Of a DNA stretch of 64,000 nucleotides, positions 11,910-41,437 are shown piece by piece. The notes below the pieces were generated by a model, which was not told the DNA's origin, made no database searches, and saw nothing but the letters and a program-made list of their open reading frames with translations. Each line of letters opens with the position of its first letter. The stretch's first letter is position 1. A program made the translations under genes and the position numbers. Source of the DNA: Echinometra lucunter. Lineage: Eukaryota > Echinodermata > Echinoidea > Camarodonta > Echinometridae. The stretch spans positions 22,431,951-22,495,950 of the forward strand of contig CM057167.1 of assembly GCA_029962745.1 (NCBI GenBank). The letters run 5' to 3'.

Positions 11910-13812
11910 CACAGTGGGCCAGGATAGCTCCAAAGTGCGCCAAAATTCATATTCACTCAGTTTTACTCTAATATTATGGTTAAATGATGGGTTTAAGGGT
12001 AATCAGATACGTAGAATCCAATGAAAACAATTTCAAACACATGTGACGTCATTAAAACACTGATTTCTGATTGGCTGCCGAAATCAGTGAAAGCTTATGT
12101 CTCTATGAGCCATTCGAAGTTCTTCTCAATAAACTTTTGCACATTATGTCATTGCTTTTCCCCTCTACATATCTCAGTATAATGTACAGAAAGTCTTTTA
12201 TAGGTATGAATGTACAAAGTAATTCTTCAGGTATCATGGAGTTAACGAACACATGATACTGACTGATGAAGTCCATGCATTCTTTTAGTCCATTTTTCGT
12301 AGGCCTATTGTTCATCACGTAAGAGGAATGCATTATTTCGAAGAGTCTTCGAAATTATTTCCGAAGAATTACCTAAAAGAGGAATATATGCAGATAGATA
12401 GATGGATGGATAGATGGATAGATAGATAGACAGATAGAAAGATATGAATGTGTGTAAATCACAGGTGTAAATAGATTGATGAATATGAGACAGATGGATG
12501 GATAAACAGAAAAATACCTATAGATATGTGGATGAATAGGATATAGATAGATAGAGGAATACTATACGGATATGGATGGATGGATAGATAGAGAAGGATA
12601 CGTGTAGATAGATAGGTAGATGAAAAGATAAATCGATTGAATCGATCAATCATGAGCTCAACACCTTGAACAATGTGTTTTCTTTTAAATGATTCTGGAA
12701 TGATAACAGATTAGGAAAAAGGAAAATGAAGTAATTAATTAAGCAACTTAGAAAGGGTTTCAGTTGTATGAAAAATTGCATGAAATAAATATTATAAAAG
12801 AATTAATGAATAAGTTTTAGGAATTCATACCGTGTGCATGGTGTGAATCGTTTAAGCTGTGAAGTGTAGAATCGAAATCATGTACCATACATATATCGCA
12901 GGGGAAAGTTTTAGCTTTAAGTATATAGTTAGTACACCTTAACCTTTGGAAGAGGGGGTTTTTCAGCAACTAAATCAAGTCCTATAATAATATTTATAAA
13001 TCTTGTTTACTTCTTATTGAGTTTATGGGACCTTGCCGTGTAAACAGTACCACTATAGAGAGCGTCTGGCCAACTCGGTTTCATTAGGTTACACTATGGC
13101 GCAATTTCTTTTGCATATTGTGCTTGCCCAACGTACAAACAAAACGCGCCATGTTGATGTTGTTACCTATACGGCACCGCGTGTAAAGAGTCATGCGCGC
13201 CCCCATGCGCCGCTGTATAATGACGGAGAATCCTTCAGCAGCCGCGCGGCCCAAAATAACCTGATTTTCCGGGTAATGTGCCAGGGAAAATCGGCTCTAA
13301 CATAAAAAGTGGCAGAAGGTGGCAGCCAAATTTGGTATCAGCTTAAAGCTGAGACATCAGGGAAAACGCTGGTGATAAAATTGATTTGGAAATCCGTGGA
13401 AATCTAAACGTTTCTTCTTGATTTATGAAAAACATGGAAAATGAGTCAATTTTGTACGATAGTTACCTTATTATATTCACAAAGATTGTGTTTCTATCCG
13501 TTTTAACCCATTCATACAGTCAAATGAACTATCAGGAATATGTGGAAGCAATTTTAGATCGATAAGTTTAAAACTACATGTTTAAATAACTTATTTATCA
13601 AATTGGTCACTATTTGCACTGAAACGCACAATATGTCGAGTTTTGCGGTTTGAAGTAGGAAATTCACACCCTTAATGTACATACCGGAGTTAGATATTTT
13701 ACTGAAGTATTCTTCAAAGTATTGTCTTTCAATAGGGCATGACAAAAATTGAAAAAAATAAATTGCCCAAAATGACTTTTGGCGCACTTTGGTCTCGCCC
13801 TGGCCCACTGTG
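11910..13812. mobile_element. Transib/RAG-family-like transposon, non-autonomous, CACAGTG termini
   Basis: Both ends start CACAGTGGGCCAGG when read inward. The inverted ends match at 34 of 41 positions, with most mismatches in one 6-base block at 15-20. The element is 1903 bp and is flanked by exact direct repeats CGGCA at 11905-11909 and 13813-13817. Known Transib and ProtoRAG elements have CAC-starting, heptamer-like termini and make 5-bp, GC-rich target duplications; CGGCA fits the reported Transib preference CGNCG at four of five bases. After the heptamer and 23 bases, both ends carry an A-rich 9-mer (CCAAAATTC and CCAAAAGTC). I see no transposase; the interior has a decayed GATA repeat and short frames only, so it would need a partner in trans. 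Alternative: another superfamily whose ends resemble CACAGTG by chance. Confidence 0.7.
12391..12640. repeat. Degenerate (GATA/GATG)n microsatellite
   Basis: Imperfect GATA, GATG and CAGATA units, inside the 11910-13812 element. Confidence 0.85.
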
Positions 13813-13817
13813 CGGCA

Positions 13818-14474
13818 GTCTGACCCGGTCTAACCCCTTCCATCAAGTGAGTGGAGCGTGGCGCAGTGAGCCACATCCTCTTCACCCCATGATGAGGGCA
13901 AGGAGTTATGTATAGCCTACTCCATATACGGAAACTGTAACTCGGTCTATGGTATACTCCTTGATTAGGGTGCCCTTGCCCTTGGCCACCCAGGGAGATG
14001 GGAGTTTGACCCCTCTTGGCCCTGTTACTCTCTCTTCTGATCTTATGAGTAAAATTTCAGCCATTTTCAAAACAAATGCGTTGTTTTAAAATCAGACCGA
14101 ACCGAAATTTGCTTAATTTTTAGCTTATGAAAACTGAATGATTCGATTCATGATTTTGGAAAGATGATCTCTTCCGACCATCAGCTACCACCAATTCAAA
14201 TGAATGGGACTACACTATGCACCTGTTCTCCAGTTCGAGTAGAAAAATTAACGCGCATACGACAGAGGATGAGCTGAAAAGTTGATCCATGAAAGTCTTC
14301 AGAAAAAATGGAATAATAAATACGAAATCAGACTGATGTGAAAGTCACATTCAAGAGACAACTGATAATTGTACCATTTTCCTACTACGAGCGACCAAAC
14401 GCAAAACGTGTTCACCGAGCTGGAGCCGTGCCGCATGCTTTATGAGCCAACAATTCTCCTGCCTATACAGCGAG
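13818..14474. other. Intergenic stretch upstream of tRNA-Asn
   Basis: No gene or repeat recognised. It contains the 5' flank of the tRNA gene; pol III promoters are internal to the tRNA. Confidence 0.5.
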
Positions 14475-14494
14475 GCTTCTGTGGCGCAATCGGC

Positions 14495-14531
<37 letters not shown>

Positions 14532-14548
14532 GAGCCCACCCAGGAGCG
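14475..14548 (+). tRNA. tRNA-Asn (GTT)
   Basis: An intact, intronless cloverleaf. The acceptor stem GCTTCTG pairs with CAGGAGC (one G-T pair), followed by discriminator G. The D-arm contains GGCGCAATCGGCTAGCGC, the anticodon arm TTCGGCTGTTAACCGAA with anticodon GTT at 14509-14511, and the T-arm GGTTCGAGCC with the B-box consensus. It closely resembles animal tRNA-Asn, and unlike the SINE heads in this window every stem is preserved. CCA is not encoded, as expected in a eukaryote. A T run follows as a pol III stop. Confidence 0.95.
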
Positions 14549-14555
14549 ACTGCCA

Positions 14556-14562
14556 TTTTTTT
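14556..14562 (+). terminator. Pol III T-run terminator of tRNA-Asn
   Basis: Seven T residues begin 8 bases after the tRNA, the usual distance for a pol III stop; a second T run follows at about 14567. Confidence 0.8.
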
Positions 14563-14734
14563 AAATTTTTTTTTTAAAATTCTTTGCTTTGATTGCGTTT
14601 TACTAATTTTAGATATAAATTCAGCTCATCTTGATGTTTTTGAAAGACGTTTAGTTCAAAACACGGTTGCATTCATGTGATTTTTCGTCGGTCGTAAATT
14701 GAATCATGATTGAGATCGCCAAGCTGAAACACAG

Positions 14735-14839
14735 AAAAAAGTCCATTTTGAATCGTCATTCTGCCAGAATTACCTTTTCAGAAATCGCTTGAACGCAATC
14801 TCAATAACGTTTAAGAATGACGATTCAAAATGGACTTTT
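14735..14839. repeat. Inverted repeat, 26-bp arms
   Basis: The left arm contains AAAGTCCATTTTGAATCGTC and the right arm GACGATTCAAAATGGACTTT, with about 50 bp between them. It is probably a small foldback element. Confidence 0.8.
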
Positions 14840-14981
14840 AAGGAAATGTGGATTGAAAAAGGTAAAAAAAAGAAGGGAAAATAAAGGAAAACAAAAGAAA
14901 GTTACTCAGAAAGATGAAATGAAAGAATTACACAATGAAAGACGGAAAGGAATAATCAGTCCCTACTTGTCATTCCCTCGC

Positions 14982-15145
14982 CATGGGCGTCAATGGGGGG
15001 GGGGGGGGGGGGGGGGGGGGCAGGGAGTCACGCCCCCCAAATTTTTAGGGGTACGGCCCAATAGGGTATGTTCCCCCCACAGTTTTGGGAAAAGACACCT
15101 GAAAAAGCCAATAGGACGTGTCCCCCCCCCCCAAATAATTAATTT
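14982..15145. mobile_element. Truncated relative of the CATGGGCGTCAAT element
   Basis: Starts CATGGGCGTCAAT, followed by a G run of about 26 bases. Internal motifs (GGGGTACGGCCCAATAGGG, AAAAGACACCTG, then a C run) match the element at 3910-4304. I find no inverted right end, so it is truncated or broken. Confidence 0.6.
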
Positions 15146-16646
15146 TTAAGTCACAAGTGTAATCCGAGGATCATCCACGTCTATCATCGGAACAGTAAAA
15201 CGTAAAACTTTATAATAGAGAGGTGGCTCTCTAGCTGATTGTCATTAAAAAGTGGGGGCAAATAAAACCAGGGGAGTTCATTATCACTGATTGGGGTGCC
15301 CATGTTTTCTGTCAAGGGGGGGGGGGGGGAACCATTCAATTAAGGCAAAAGAAAACGAGGGGGTGAATTAAAGATACATTATAATTTTCACCTCTTTTCT
15401 GTGTATAAGCCTTCTGTGCCTTGGAGTAGGATACCATTATACACCCAATGTTCTTGCAATGGGGATGCAGTATTTTGCACATAACTACACGCTGAGGAAT
15501 GATATTTCCGTGTTTTTGTATAAAACATAAATGAAATAGAAGAGGAGCCACCTTCTATTGCAGTTGATATAAAAAAGTATAACTTCACCAAGAGATTCTA
15601 GTGGATTTTAAATTGCAGCTATTCCGCCACCCCAAAGCCATGTTGGGCGAGGATTACCCCTATAATGTTCAGCAATTTTTTAATACGTTATTGTGGCGTT
15701 TGCGTCGATAATGAAGCGGCCGGGAACAAAGTTAACTGTAAATTCCTTTTTATTACTCTGCCTCCCGGGGGGGGGGGGGGGGGGGGGGGGGGGGTCACTT
15801 CCATTGAAGAGTGGACAGCATCCGCGAGAAAAAAAACGCGGAAAAAGGGTATTTTTTCAGGGGTAGGCGCGGAACGCGCGGAACGCGAATAGAGTGTCGA
15901 AAACGCAAAAAATGGAAAAAAAAAAGCCCCCTAAATCACGATAATCTAAAACGCAAAAAGGGAACGCAATTTGCACCGACTGCGGGACCGACTCAAACAA
16001 GACCCATGCCACGGAAAATCCTATAACGCCTGTGTAAAACATAATGAGACAGTGAATTATCTCGAGATAAAAACGGCTCCAAACTTTCAATGGACCCCAC
16101 TATCACTCTCAAGGTATGAAAATAGGAATATCCTCGTTTAGGGTATAGGGTGTGCCAGAGTGGATTTATAGATCCACTCTGGGGTGTGCAAATCTGGGAC
16201 ATCTGCACAAAATCCTCGTTTAGGGTGTCCTAGCGGCCTGCCCTTGAATCCTCGTTTAGGGTGCTTTTTGAAGGACGATTCTCGCGGACTTCATGGTATA
16301 CAGTCATTGATAGAGAAGGGCTGATGTAATTTTCTCCCTAATCAGGATAATTACATTTTATTATCTGATTATACTGGGCACATAATCACATGAACATTTA
16401 ACTTGACTGTATAAGTTAAAGAAATATGTAATAACAGTGTTTCATGTATTATAGCCTTGTATAATGATACCTACATGCTTTGAGTGGATCCTTGCCACCG
16501 CGCCAACGTCCAGGTGAAGGGTTACCGGTAGGAAGAAATTCCCCTAAATGCTTTGAGCACTTTTTCATGTTATTATGGAAGCTCTGTTAGATCTTGTTAT
16601 CGCTTTGTTTCCCCCTCATGAAGAGCACTAATTCATGATGAATATA
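15146..16646. other. Intergenic stretch with G runs and a triplicated motif
   Basis: No gene. G runs lie at about 15317 and 15769. The motif ATCCTCGTTTAGGGT occurs at about 16129, 16212 and 16248. A hairpin, CCAGAGTGGATTTATAGATCCACTCTGG in outline (12-bp arms), is at 16153-16180. Confidence 0.6.
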
Positions 16647-16900
16647 TACTCTCTTAAAAAAAAGAGTGAACGCGTTCACTCTTAAGGGTGAATTTAAGAA
16701 AAGAGGGAATTTAGAGTGATTCACTCTTTAAGGGATGACCTTAGTGATCACTCAAAATTTTTGAGTGATCACTGAGGTCATCCCGAAAATAGTGATTATC
16801 CCAATTTTTACTCTTAATTCACTCTAAAATCTAAATACACTCTTTTCTTAAATTCACCCCTAACAGAGTGAATGCGTTCACTCCCTTTTTTAAGAGAGTA
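16647..16900. mobile_element. Palindromic MITE with TA ends, 34 bp upstream of the ABCG start codon
   Basis: The whole 254 bp folds on itself. It begins TACTCTCTTAAAAAA and ends TTTTTTAAGAGAGTA, with internal complements such as GTGAACGCGTTCACTC and GTGATCACT. The terminal TA on each side fits a TA target duplication, as made by Tc1/mariner-type transposases. It ends 34 bases before the ATG of the transporter, so it must lie in the promoter or 5' untranslated region unless an upstream exon is spliced in. Confidence 0.85.
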
Positions 16901-16934
16901 AAATAACAAGTAACAAAATTAGTTTTGTTTATAA

Positions 16935-35376
<18,442 letters not shown>

Positions 35377-35391
35377 AACAAAGGGGAAGAA

Positions 35392-35397
35392 AATAAA
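35392..35397 (+). promoter_or_regulatory. Candidate polyadenylation signal of the ABCG gene
   Basis: AATAAA 16 bases after the stop codon. Later AATAAA motifs also exist, for example near 36626, so the real 3' end may be farther. Confidence 0.35.
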
Positions 35398-35632
35398 TTT
35401 ATTTCTATAGGCCTATAGGCTGCCCCTGTTACAAGGATGCACCATCTTGGATTGTCGATCTTTAAAGTGATTACACAATGGTAAACAAAATTTTGATATA
35501 TGATCGAGAATAGAATTCTAAGAAGAATGACATTAAAAATATGATGATTTTCAATCGAAATCTGTGCAGTTTGGCTAATTTTCTCATAAAAAGTTATGAG
35601 CTGACCAAAAAGTTTGAGTATGAGGTATGACG

Positions 35633-35780
35633 TCAAAGTGGGTACCCAGCTTCGCGCATTGCAGTTGTGCTGCGCGCTAGACTGTACAATATGTATTATA
35701 CCTTGCGCGCATTTTGCTAGAAGTGCGCGACAAGGTACCCACTTTGACGTCATTTTGACGTCAAAGTGGGTACCCAGTTG
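35633..35780. repeat. Three copies of ATGACGTCAAAGTGGGTACC in mixed orientation
   Basis: Forward at 35633, inverted at about 35733 (GGTACCCACTTTGACGTCAT), forward again at about 35757. The core TGACGTCA is a perfect palindrome and matches the CREB/ATF site. It lies 260-400 bp after the ABCG stop. Confidence 0.8.
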
Positions 35781-36142
35781 AAACTGGCTCACAGCTGAGG
35801 GGTGAAAAAATATCCTGAAATCTTACTACATTTGGGGGTTTCCTTGGCAACACGACTTTTAAAAAAACTTTAGGCAAATGATTTTCTGCTAATAAAATCA
35901 TGCTCTTTTAAATGAACTTACTTTGTTTCAGCATTGGGTACCCCCTTTAAGTCTGTTTGGAATATGGCTTATGAGAGCCATACCATAAATATCAAAGCCC
36001 CTTCCTGTCTTAGATGTACATTATTATGAGAAATATATTTTTATGGATAGATAAAGAATCTGAGCGGAGTCTGAGCCATTTGGAGTTTGAAATGATATTG
36101 AACATGTTGAATGATTTCCATGTTTCCCCACCATGGACCGTT

Positions 36143-36302
36143 CTCTCTAAATTCTTTAGATTGCAATGAGGGACCAATCCAAAATTAGATTGAAAATCTC
36201 AGTCTAATAGATTTTGAAGTCAATCTTTTTCTCAATCTAATTTTGGATTGGTCCCCAACCACAATTTTATAGATTGATTTCCAATCTAAGGAATTTAGAG
36301 AG
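36143..36302. mobile_element. Foldback element, GGGACAACTCC family
   Basis: Begins CTCTCTAAATTCTTTAGATT and ends AATCTAAGGAATTTAGAGAG. The inner arms are GGGACCAATCCAAAATTAGA and its complement. It resembles 29320-29500. Confidence 0.85.
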
Positions 36303-37139
36303 TTGCTCCCTCCGTCGTTATTATTGTACGCCCCCTTTAGCTGTTGTACTAAATGTGATTTCGTGCTTATGTAGTATTTTAATCAAAGAAGCAAAGACCG
36401 CTGAGAAAACAACTCAAGTACAATTTTAATACGATATTGTATATCCCAGCGATAAATCAAGGTCGTTATTACGTAATATTTTATTGTAAATGCTCACACC
36501 TTTCAAAATGTGATGGCTATTACCTCGCGTTGATTTTTCGAAAGTGATGATAGTCATATAGTGTTTACTGTTTATATCATTGAAAAGTAATGCCAGAAAA
36601 GTTTAATTCTCTAGATACAGTGATCAATAAAACTGAATTTGAAATGTAATCAAAAAAGTAAAACTCCCTTGTTAGTTAATTATATGCTTTGACAGAAACT
36701 GTTGATAACCATACTTAATCTATACTCATCGCAATGCTTTCGAAATGGCAAAATATATACCCAAATTAAAGTAAAATTATACCTAAAAAAACCAACAATT
36801 TAGTGCTTAGCTGGAAAATTACATATTGCAGGGATGCTAGTGTTAAACCTATTAAAGGCTTTTGCCTTATTCCAGGCCGCTTTGGGGGCTTATTTAGTGT
36901 AAAGGATATGGACTAAAAATGTCCGGGGGCCCCCGAATACCACAAAGCCTAGCAGTTGATCAAAACTCTGATTATTGCGATTAATTGCACAATGCATTTA
37001 ATTGCAATCTTATTCATTTGTGATCAGTCGCTACAGCCTTTGTTCAGTTGTCCGTCTCTTACATCACAAAGCCTAGCGATTGACCGACAGTAAGTTGTAC
37101 CATTTAATTGCACAGTTAATCGCAAACATCCAGGCCCCG

Positions 37140-37520
37140 CGACGTTGCATAAAACTTACCATTAATGGCATGGCCGTACGCAGCGGGGAGGGGGGGGGGG
37201 CAGTTCCCCCGAATTTTTGAAAACTTACATTTTTGTATGAAAATTTTCACAAAATCCACCGAAAGTGTGCACCAGATCCTTCAATTTCACTTTAAGAAAT
37301 GCAAAAGCGCCCTCGTGACAGGCTCGGTCACTTCGCTCCCTCATTTTCGAGCTTTTTCGAAAATTTTTACGTGTCTTGCCCCCCCCCCCCCCCCCCCCCC
37401 CCCCGGAAAAATTTCTGCGTACGGCCCTGATTAATGGTAACTCTACCATTAATGGTACCTACCATGTTAACATTGCTCAACAGCCAATCAAATTCAAGGT
37501 TTCCATGGAAGTTACCATTG
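37140..37520. mobile_element. Foldback element (GGTGCCGTTGCATAAA family) split by a nested insertion
   Basis: Left remnant GACGTTGCATAAAACTTACC at 37141; right part from 37430, CATTAATGGTACCTACCATG... to about 37520. Removing 37169-37437 restores continuity with the intact copy at 30665. Confidence 0.75.
37169..37429. mobile_element. Nested hAT-like MITE, 261 bp, exact 8-bp target duplication
   Basis: Left end CATGGCCGTACGCAG; right end, read inward, CAGGGCCGTACGCAG. Flanked by ATTAATGG at 37161-37168 and 37430-37437. The inside has a G run, a C run of about 26, and GGTCACTTCGCTCCCTC. Confidence 0.88.
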
Positions 37521-38807
37521 TTCTTCTTTGACTTTGTATTTAGTGGCCCCGTTCTCTTGTCAGACAAATTGAGTAAAAACGACTGGTAACCAAAACGTTC
37601 CAGTTTTGAGTTAACGGTCGTTAAGACTCTGATACTTCATGAGCAGAGTTAGCATATAAACACGATAATGCTAGACTCTTTCACATCGTTTTCGTATATT
37701 GTTTTTTTTAAGACTACGGTAAATGTTCTTTAAGGTTTTGTTATGGGGAGAAAATGAACCATAACCTTTATAGCTACGGGATAAATGGTGGATATTCTCA
37801 TCAAATGAAAAATAGTGTTTGAAAATATATTTCAAGTGTTTTCTGTATTTAGAAGTATGTGAGGATTTATGCAAGAAGATATTAAACGCATGGAAGCAGC
37901 TTGCATTATTGTATGTTTATTTCAATACTATTTGACTTAAGAGACGTTGATTATCTTGTCATTTTTTTGCAATGTGGGAAATAAACTCAAGAAATCAAAT
38001 ATCCGAAGAAAAAGCATCATCGCAAGTAGTTTATGTTTTCTTTTGTCTTAGTTTTCTTTTTAAAGCCACAGTGAACTGGCACTTATATACTCTGAAATGA
38101 TGTATTTACAACAGCGCCAACCTGCGGCTACTCACGATCAGAGACTGTCTTAGAAACGTTATGTCCCTCTTGGCTTCTAGTGAACTGCCTTAGTCTGAAT
38201 ACATATACATTTTGACAGATGTGTCTCAAAAATAAAGCTCGCGTTGATCAGAATAATGCATGCCGGGAGAAAAACGGGCTGTTGTTGTTGAATTCGGTTT
38301 TTACAGACGTGTATCAATCAAGTCAGTAGCTCAGGACTGAGTAGCGCTATTTCGAAATCTCATACAAGGGCGCCCGTTCGCTCTGGCTTTTTAAGATTGT
38401 GATACTTGATTATGAATTATAACTAGATTGTTCTAAAAGATATGCACAAGTTGACGGATTTAATGTTTTGTAAGGAGGAGTGGCATATTGCAAGAAATTA
38501 TCTGACTACCTCTCCATGTCTTTCCTATTCCATTCTCTGTCTGTTTGTCTGAGCTCTTTTTCCCATTTCTTTCGCTTCCTCAAATTCTCCACATATTCTC
38601 ATGAATTGCAAATATATATTTCTTTTTATCTAAACAATCAATATGAAAACAATGAGTGACTGAGAAATCTTACTTAAAATGCACTTTGCTACTTTTTAAT
38701 TAACAAGACTTGAATTTCGGAAAGGATGAACAAAATAAAAACACAGATATCACTTCCGAAAAGGTTACCTGATAACAGTGGAAACACTTTTCTTCTCTTG
38801 GATGGCC

Positions 38808-39224
38808 TTAATCCATTCGTGACAGGAATTATTTAAAGCCTAATTTGATCAGCTTTTATTCTTCAAATTGGCAACACCAACATTTTTATTTTATTGCTAC
38901 ATTTTTCTTATAAAACGTCATGTATCTGAAATGAATATAAATTGACAGAAATTATGATGAGAAGTCAAAAAGTTGCCAATTTGCAGGGGAAAACGGTGAT
39001 TTTAAACCTTCTATCACATTGCCAATTTAAGGATTTTAATGCTTATTTTCCTTTTAAAAATTTTCAGCATCAAACAACGAATATTGATGCAACCAAAAAT
39101 AGGCATAGTTTGTGCAGAATTTTTTGCTCTTTCTACTCATGTATTTGGTATGATTTTTAGGGCTTTGAATCAAAAGATATTAGGCCAAACCACAAAATGT
39201 GGACCTCTGTCATGAATGGGTTAA
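38808..39224. mobile_element. TTAA-flanked (piggyBac-like) repeat, copy 1
   Basis: Starts TTAATCCATTCGTGACAGG and ends CTGTCATGAATGGGTTAA, with inverted ends of about 18 bp bounded by TTAA. It is closely similar along its length to 51646-52049. No transposase frame. Confidence 0.8.
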
Positions 39225-40439
39225 TCATGATAATAATAATGCTCTATTCATAACCGAGTATGACTGGAAAAAGAAGTCCGGAACTCCACTTTTCGTTGCT
39301 TGTCATAGATTTTTTTAGTGATTTGGACCACCTCCTTTTCTCATATTTTGTTGTTTATTTGCTGGAGGTTAGCGGGAATAGGACCCCCACCCTTAAACAG
39401 AATACTGGATCTTCCTCTGCTAAAATGAACCGTATGCAAACCTTATGAACCTTATAAGAATAATGCTGTCGTTATTTTTGAATTACATTCGATAACTCAT
39501 CGAAACAATCGGGTGATATGTTATGGAGACATTTGCTTCGCAGTAACAGTCTCATAAAACATTCCTGTCTTTAAACCTCTAGACCCCACTATTTACCTTA
39601 TACTGCCTATCCTGACCTAGAACTCAATAGCATGCAGTATAGTCATTTTGAAGTTGTCCCTAATAACAATCCACTTAGATTAATTTCTAATTTAAGAAAT
39701 TTAGAGCGTGGACAAAGTAAATCTGAAGAAAATGTCGACGGGTGAAAACGATACATGCAGCCCATCGTGATGATTTACTCATTATTTTTAAAAACATGCT
39801 TATTTTTGGTTTTTTTTGTTTGTCTCACCATTAAACAAGATGCATAATGCTATACCCCCCTTCAATCCAATGACAATAACAAACGGATATGTTTCTCACT
39901 TGTTTTGGATAATGTTTTGACACTGTACCTTCAGGATGTTTGGGGTATATATATATATATATAAAACAACCCTTCACCTGAATAGAATTAAATCGAAAGC
40001 GCTTGTGAAATACAACCCATATTTCCCTGTGGATTCCATAATCGTTGTGAATCATTTTTTCCCCTGAAAATTATATTGGTGCGATCAGAGCGATGTCAAT
40101 TACTTTCTTTCTAAATATCAATTCTGACGGTATTTTGAAGTGTAACATTCTGATCCAGATTCTTATTTGATCCATATACCCGCCCCTCCCCCATAAAATA
40201 GGCCTTCACTGCACAACAGATATCCTCCACTGTACATATTTGTAATAAAAACAAACAACAGACATCACATAAAACACGCATAATCTTTAAAATCCTTCTT
40301 TTGGCCTATCACATTATCACTGGAACAGTACCTGATTAAAACAAGCCTCTAATACGTCAATACCAACCTGCATGCACCCTACGATCCTCCCAGTCTGGGC
40401 CCCGTTTCATAAAACTTGTTATCAAGAAGATCATCGAGC
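39225..40439. other. Intergenic, no gene seen
   Basis: Contains half of a GGGACAACTCC-family foldback at about 39648-39711, a TATA run near 39947, and unassigned AT-rich DNA. Confidence 0.5.
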
Positions 40440-40700
40440 TTTCGTTCATGCCAGACCAGCCCTGTGGAATTCCCTACCACAGGAGCTTAAGAACTCAAAC
40501 TCTTCAACGTCCTTTAAGCTATATAGGGCAACCTAAATTTACGTCTTGTTCAGTTGCAGGTTCTGAAGACAGACACTTTTTCGTTTATGATGTGTTCAAA
40601 AATTCTTTTATGTCCATATTTTTTTTTTCAAAAGCGCCTTAAGCATTTAATCGAAATGGAAAATGACGCTATAGAAATTTTATGTATTATTATCAATATT
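40440..40700 (+). mobile_element. LINE fragment: last RT codons plus 3' tail
   Basis: The plus strand codes FVHARPALWNSLPQELKNSN, the typical C-terminal end of CR1/L2/Jockey-type reverse transcriptases, then decays. The 3' region AAAATGACGCTATAGAAATT followed by TTATGTATTATTATCAATAT is a common LINE/SINE tail. Confidence 0.65.
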
Positions 40701-40766
40701 ATTATGTACATATAAATATCAAATATTAGAATATATACAAATATAAGTTGTATCTGATTTCTCACT

Positions 40767-41000
40767 GATTTGATTTGATTTGATTTTGATTTGATTTATT
40801 TTTCTGTTTCACAATATATACAAACAAAATTATGAATACATTCTCAATGAGACAAAAGTAATGGAAATGACATAAAATAAAGAATAGAACTATACTGAGA
40901 TACTTATAAATAATACTGACCAGACTGAGAAAAGAATATAGCAAAACGGAGGGGCAAGCTAAAAAAAAGCAATGCTTGTGAGGTGCAAGCCCCTGAAACG
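40767..41000 (-). mobile_element. LINE 3' UTR with (AAATC)n tail, interrupted
   Basis: GATTTGATTTGATTTGATTT at the low end reads as an AAATC tail on the minus strand, followed by A-rich 3'-UTR text. It is interrupted at 41001 by a foldback element. Confidence 0.5.
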
Positions 41001-41437
41001 TATACTGCTTTCACACAAAGATATGGTCGCTGGGTACGGTCGCAGAGACCGTATCCAGCGACCGTCAAAATTTGGTCAGGCCCAGAGCGATCGGTCGCTG
41101 TATAGCTGACCTGGCCGGAAGCGGAAGTAGAGATAGCGCGTGGGCATGTATGGGGGGGGGGGGGGGGGGGGGGGGTCAATGCATTTCGATCGGTCGCTGA
41201 GTACGATGTGCTTTCACACCAAGGTACGGTCGCTGGAGTACCTTAGCGACCGTACTCAGCGACCGATCTTTTTTGACCAAAACGATCGGTCGCTGAGTAA
41301 GATGAAATGCTTTCACACTATGATTTCATCGGTCGCTGGGTACGGTCGCTGAGTAAGATGAAAATGCTTTCACACTATGATTTCATCGGTCGCTGGGTAC
41401 GGTCTCTGCGACCGTACCTTGGTGTGAAAGCAGTATT
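41001..41437. mobile_element. Foldback element with CGGTCGCTGAGTA modules
   Basis: Ends TATACTGCTTTCACAC and GTGTGAAAGCAGTATTA. The inside repeats GGTCGCTGGGTACGGTCGC and TGCTTTCACACTATGATTTC in both orientations, plus a G run of about 23 at 41153. Confidence 0.8.

Larger units (their letters stand above)
35781..38807. other. Intergenic spacer between convergent genes
   Basis: No gene. It contains the foldback element at 36143-36302, the interrupted foldback with nested element at 37140-37520, and AT-rich sequence. Confidence 0.55.

Noticed and set aside
11910..13812. RAG1 or Transib transposase gene inside the CACAGTG-ended element
   Set aside because: No frame longer than about 90 codons and no catalytic-domain motif; the interior is partly GATA repeat.
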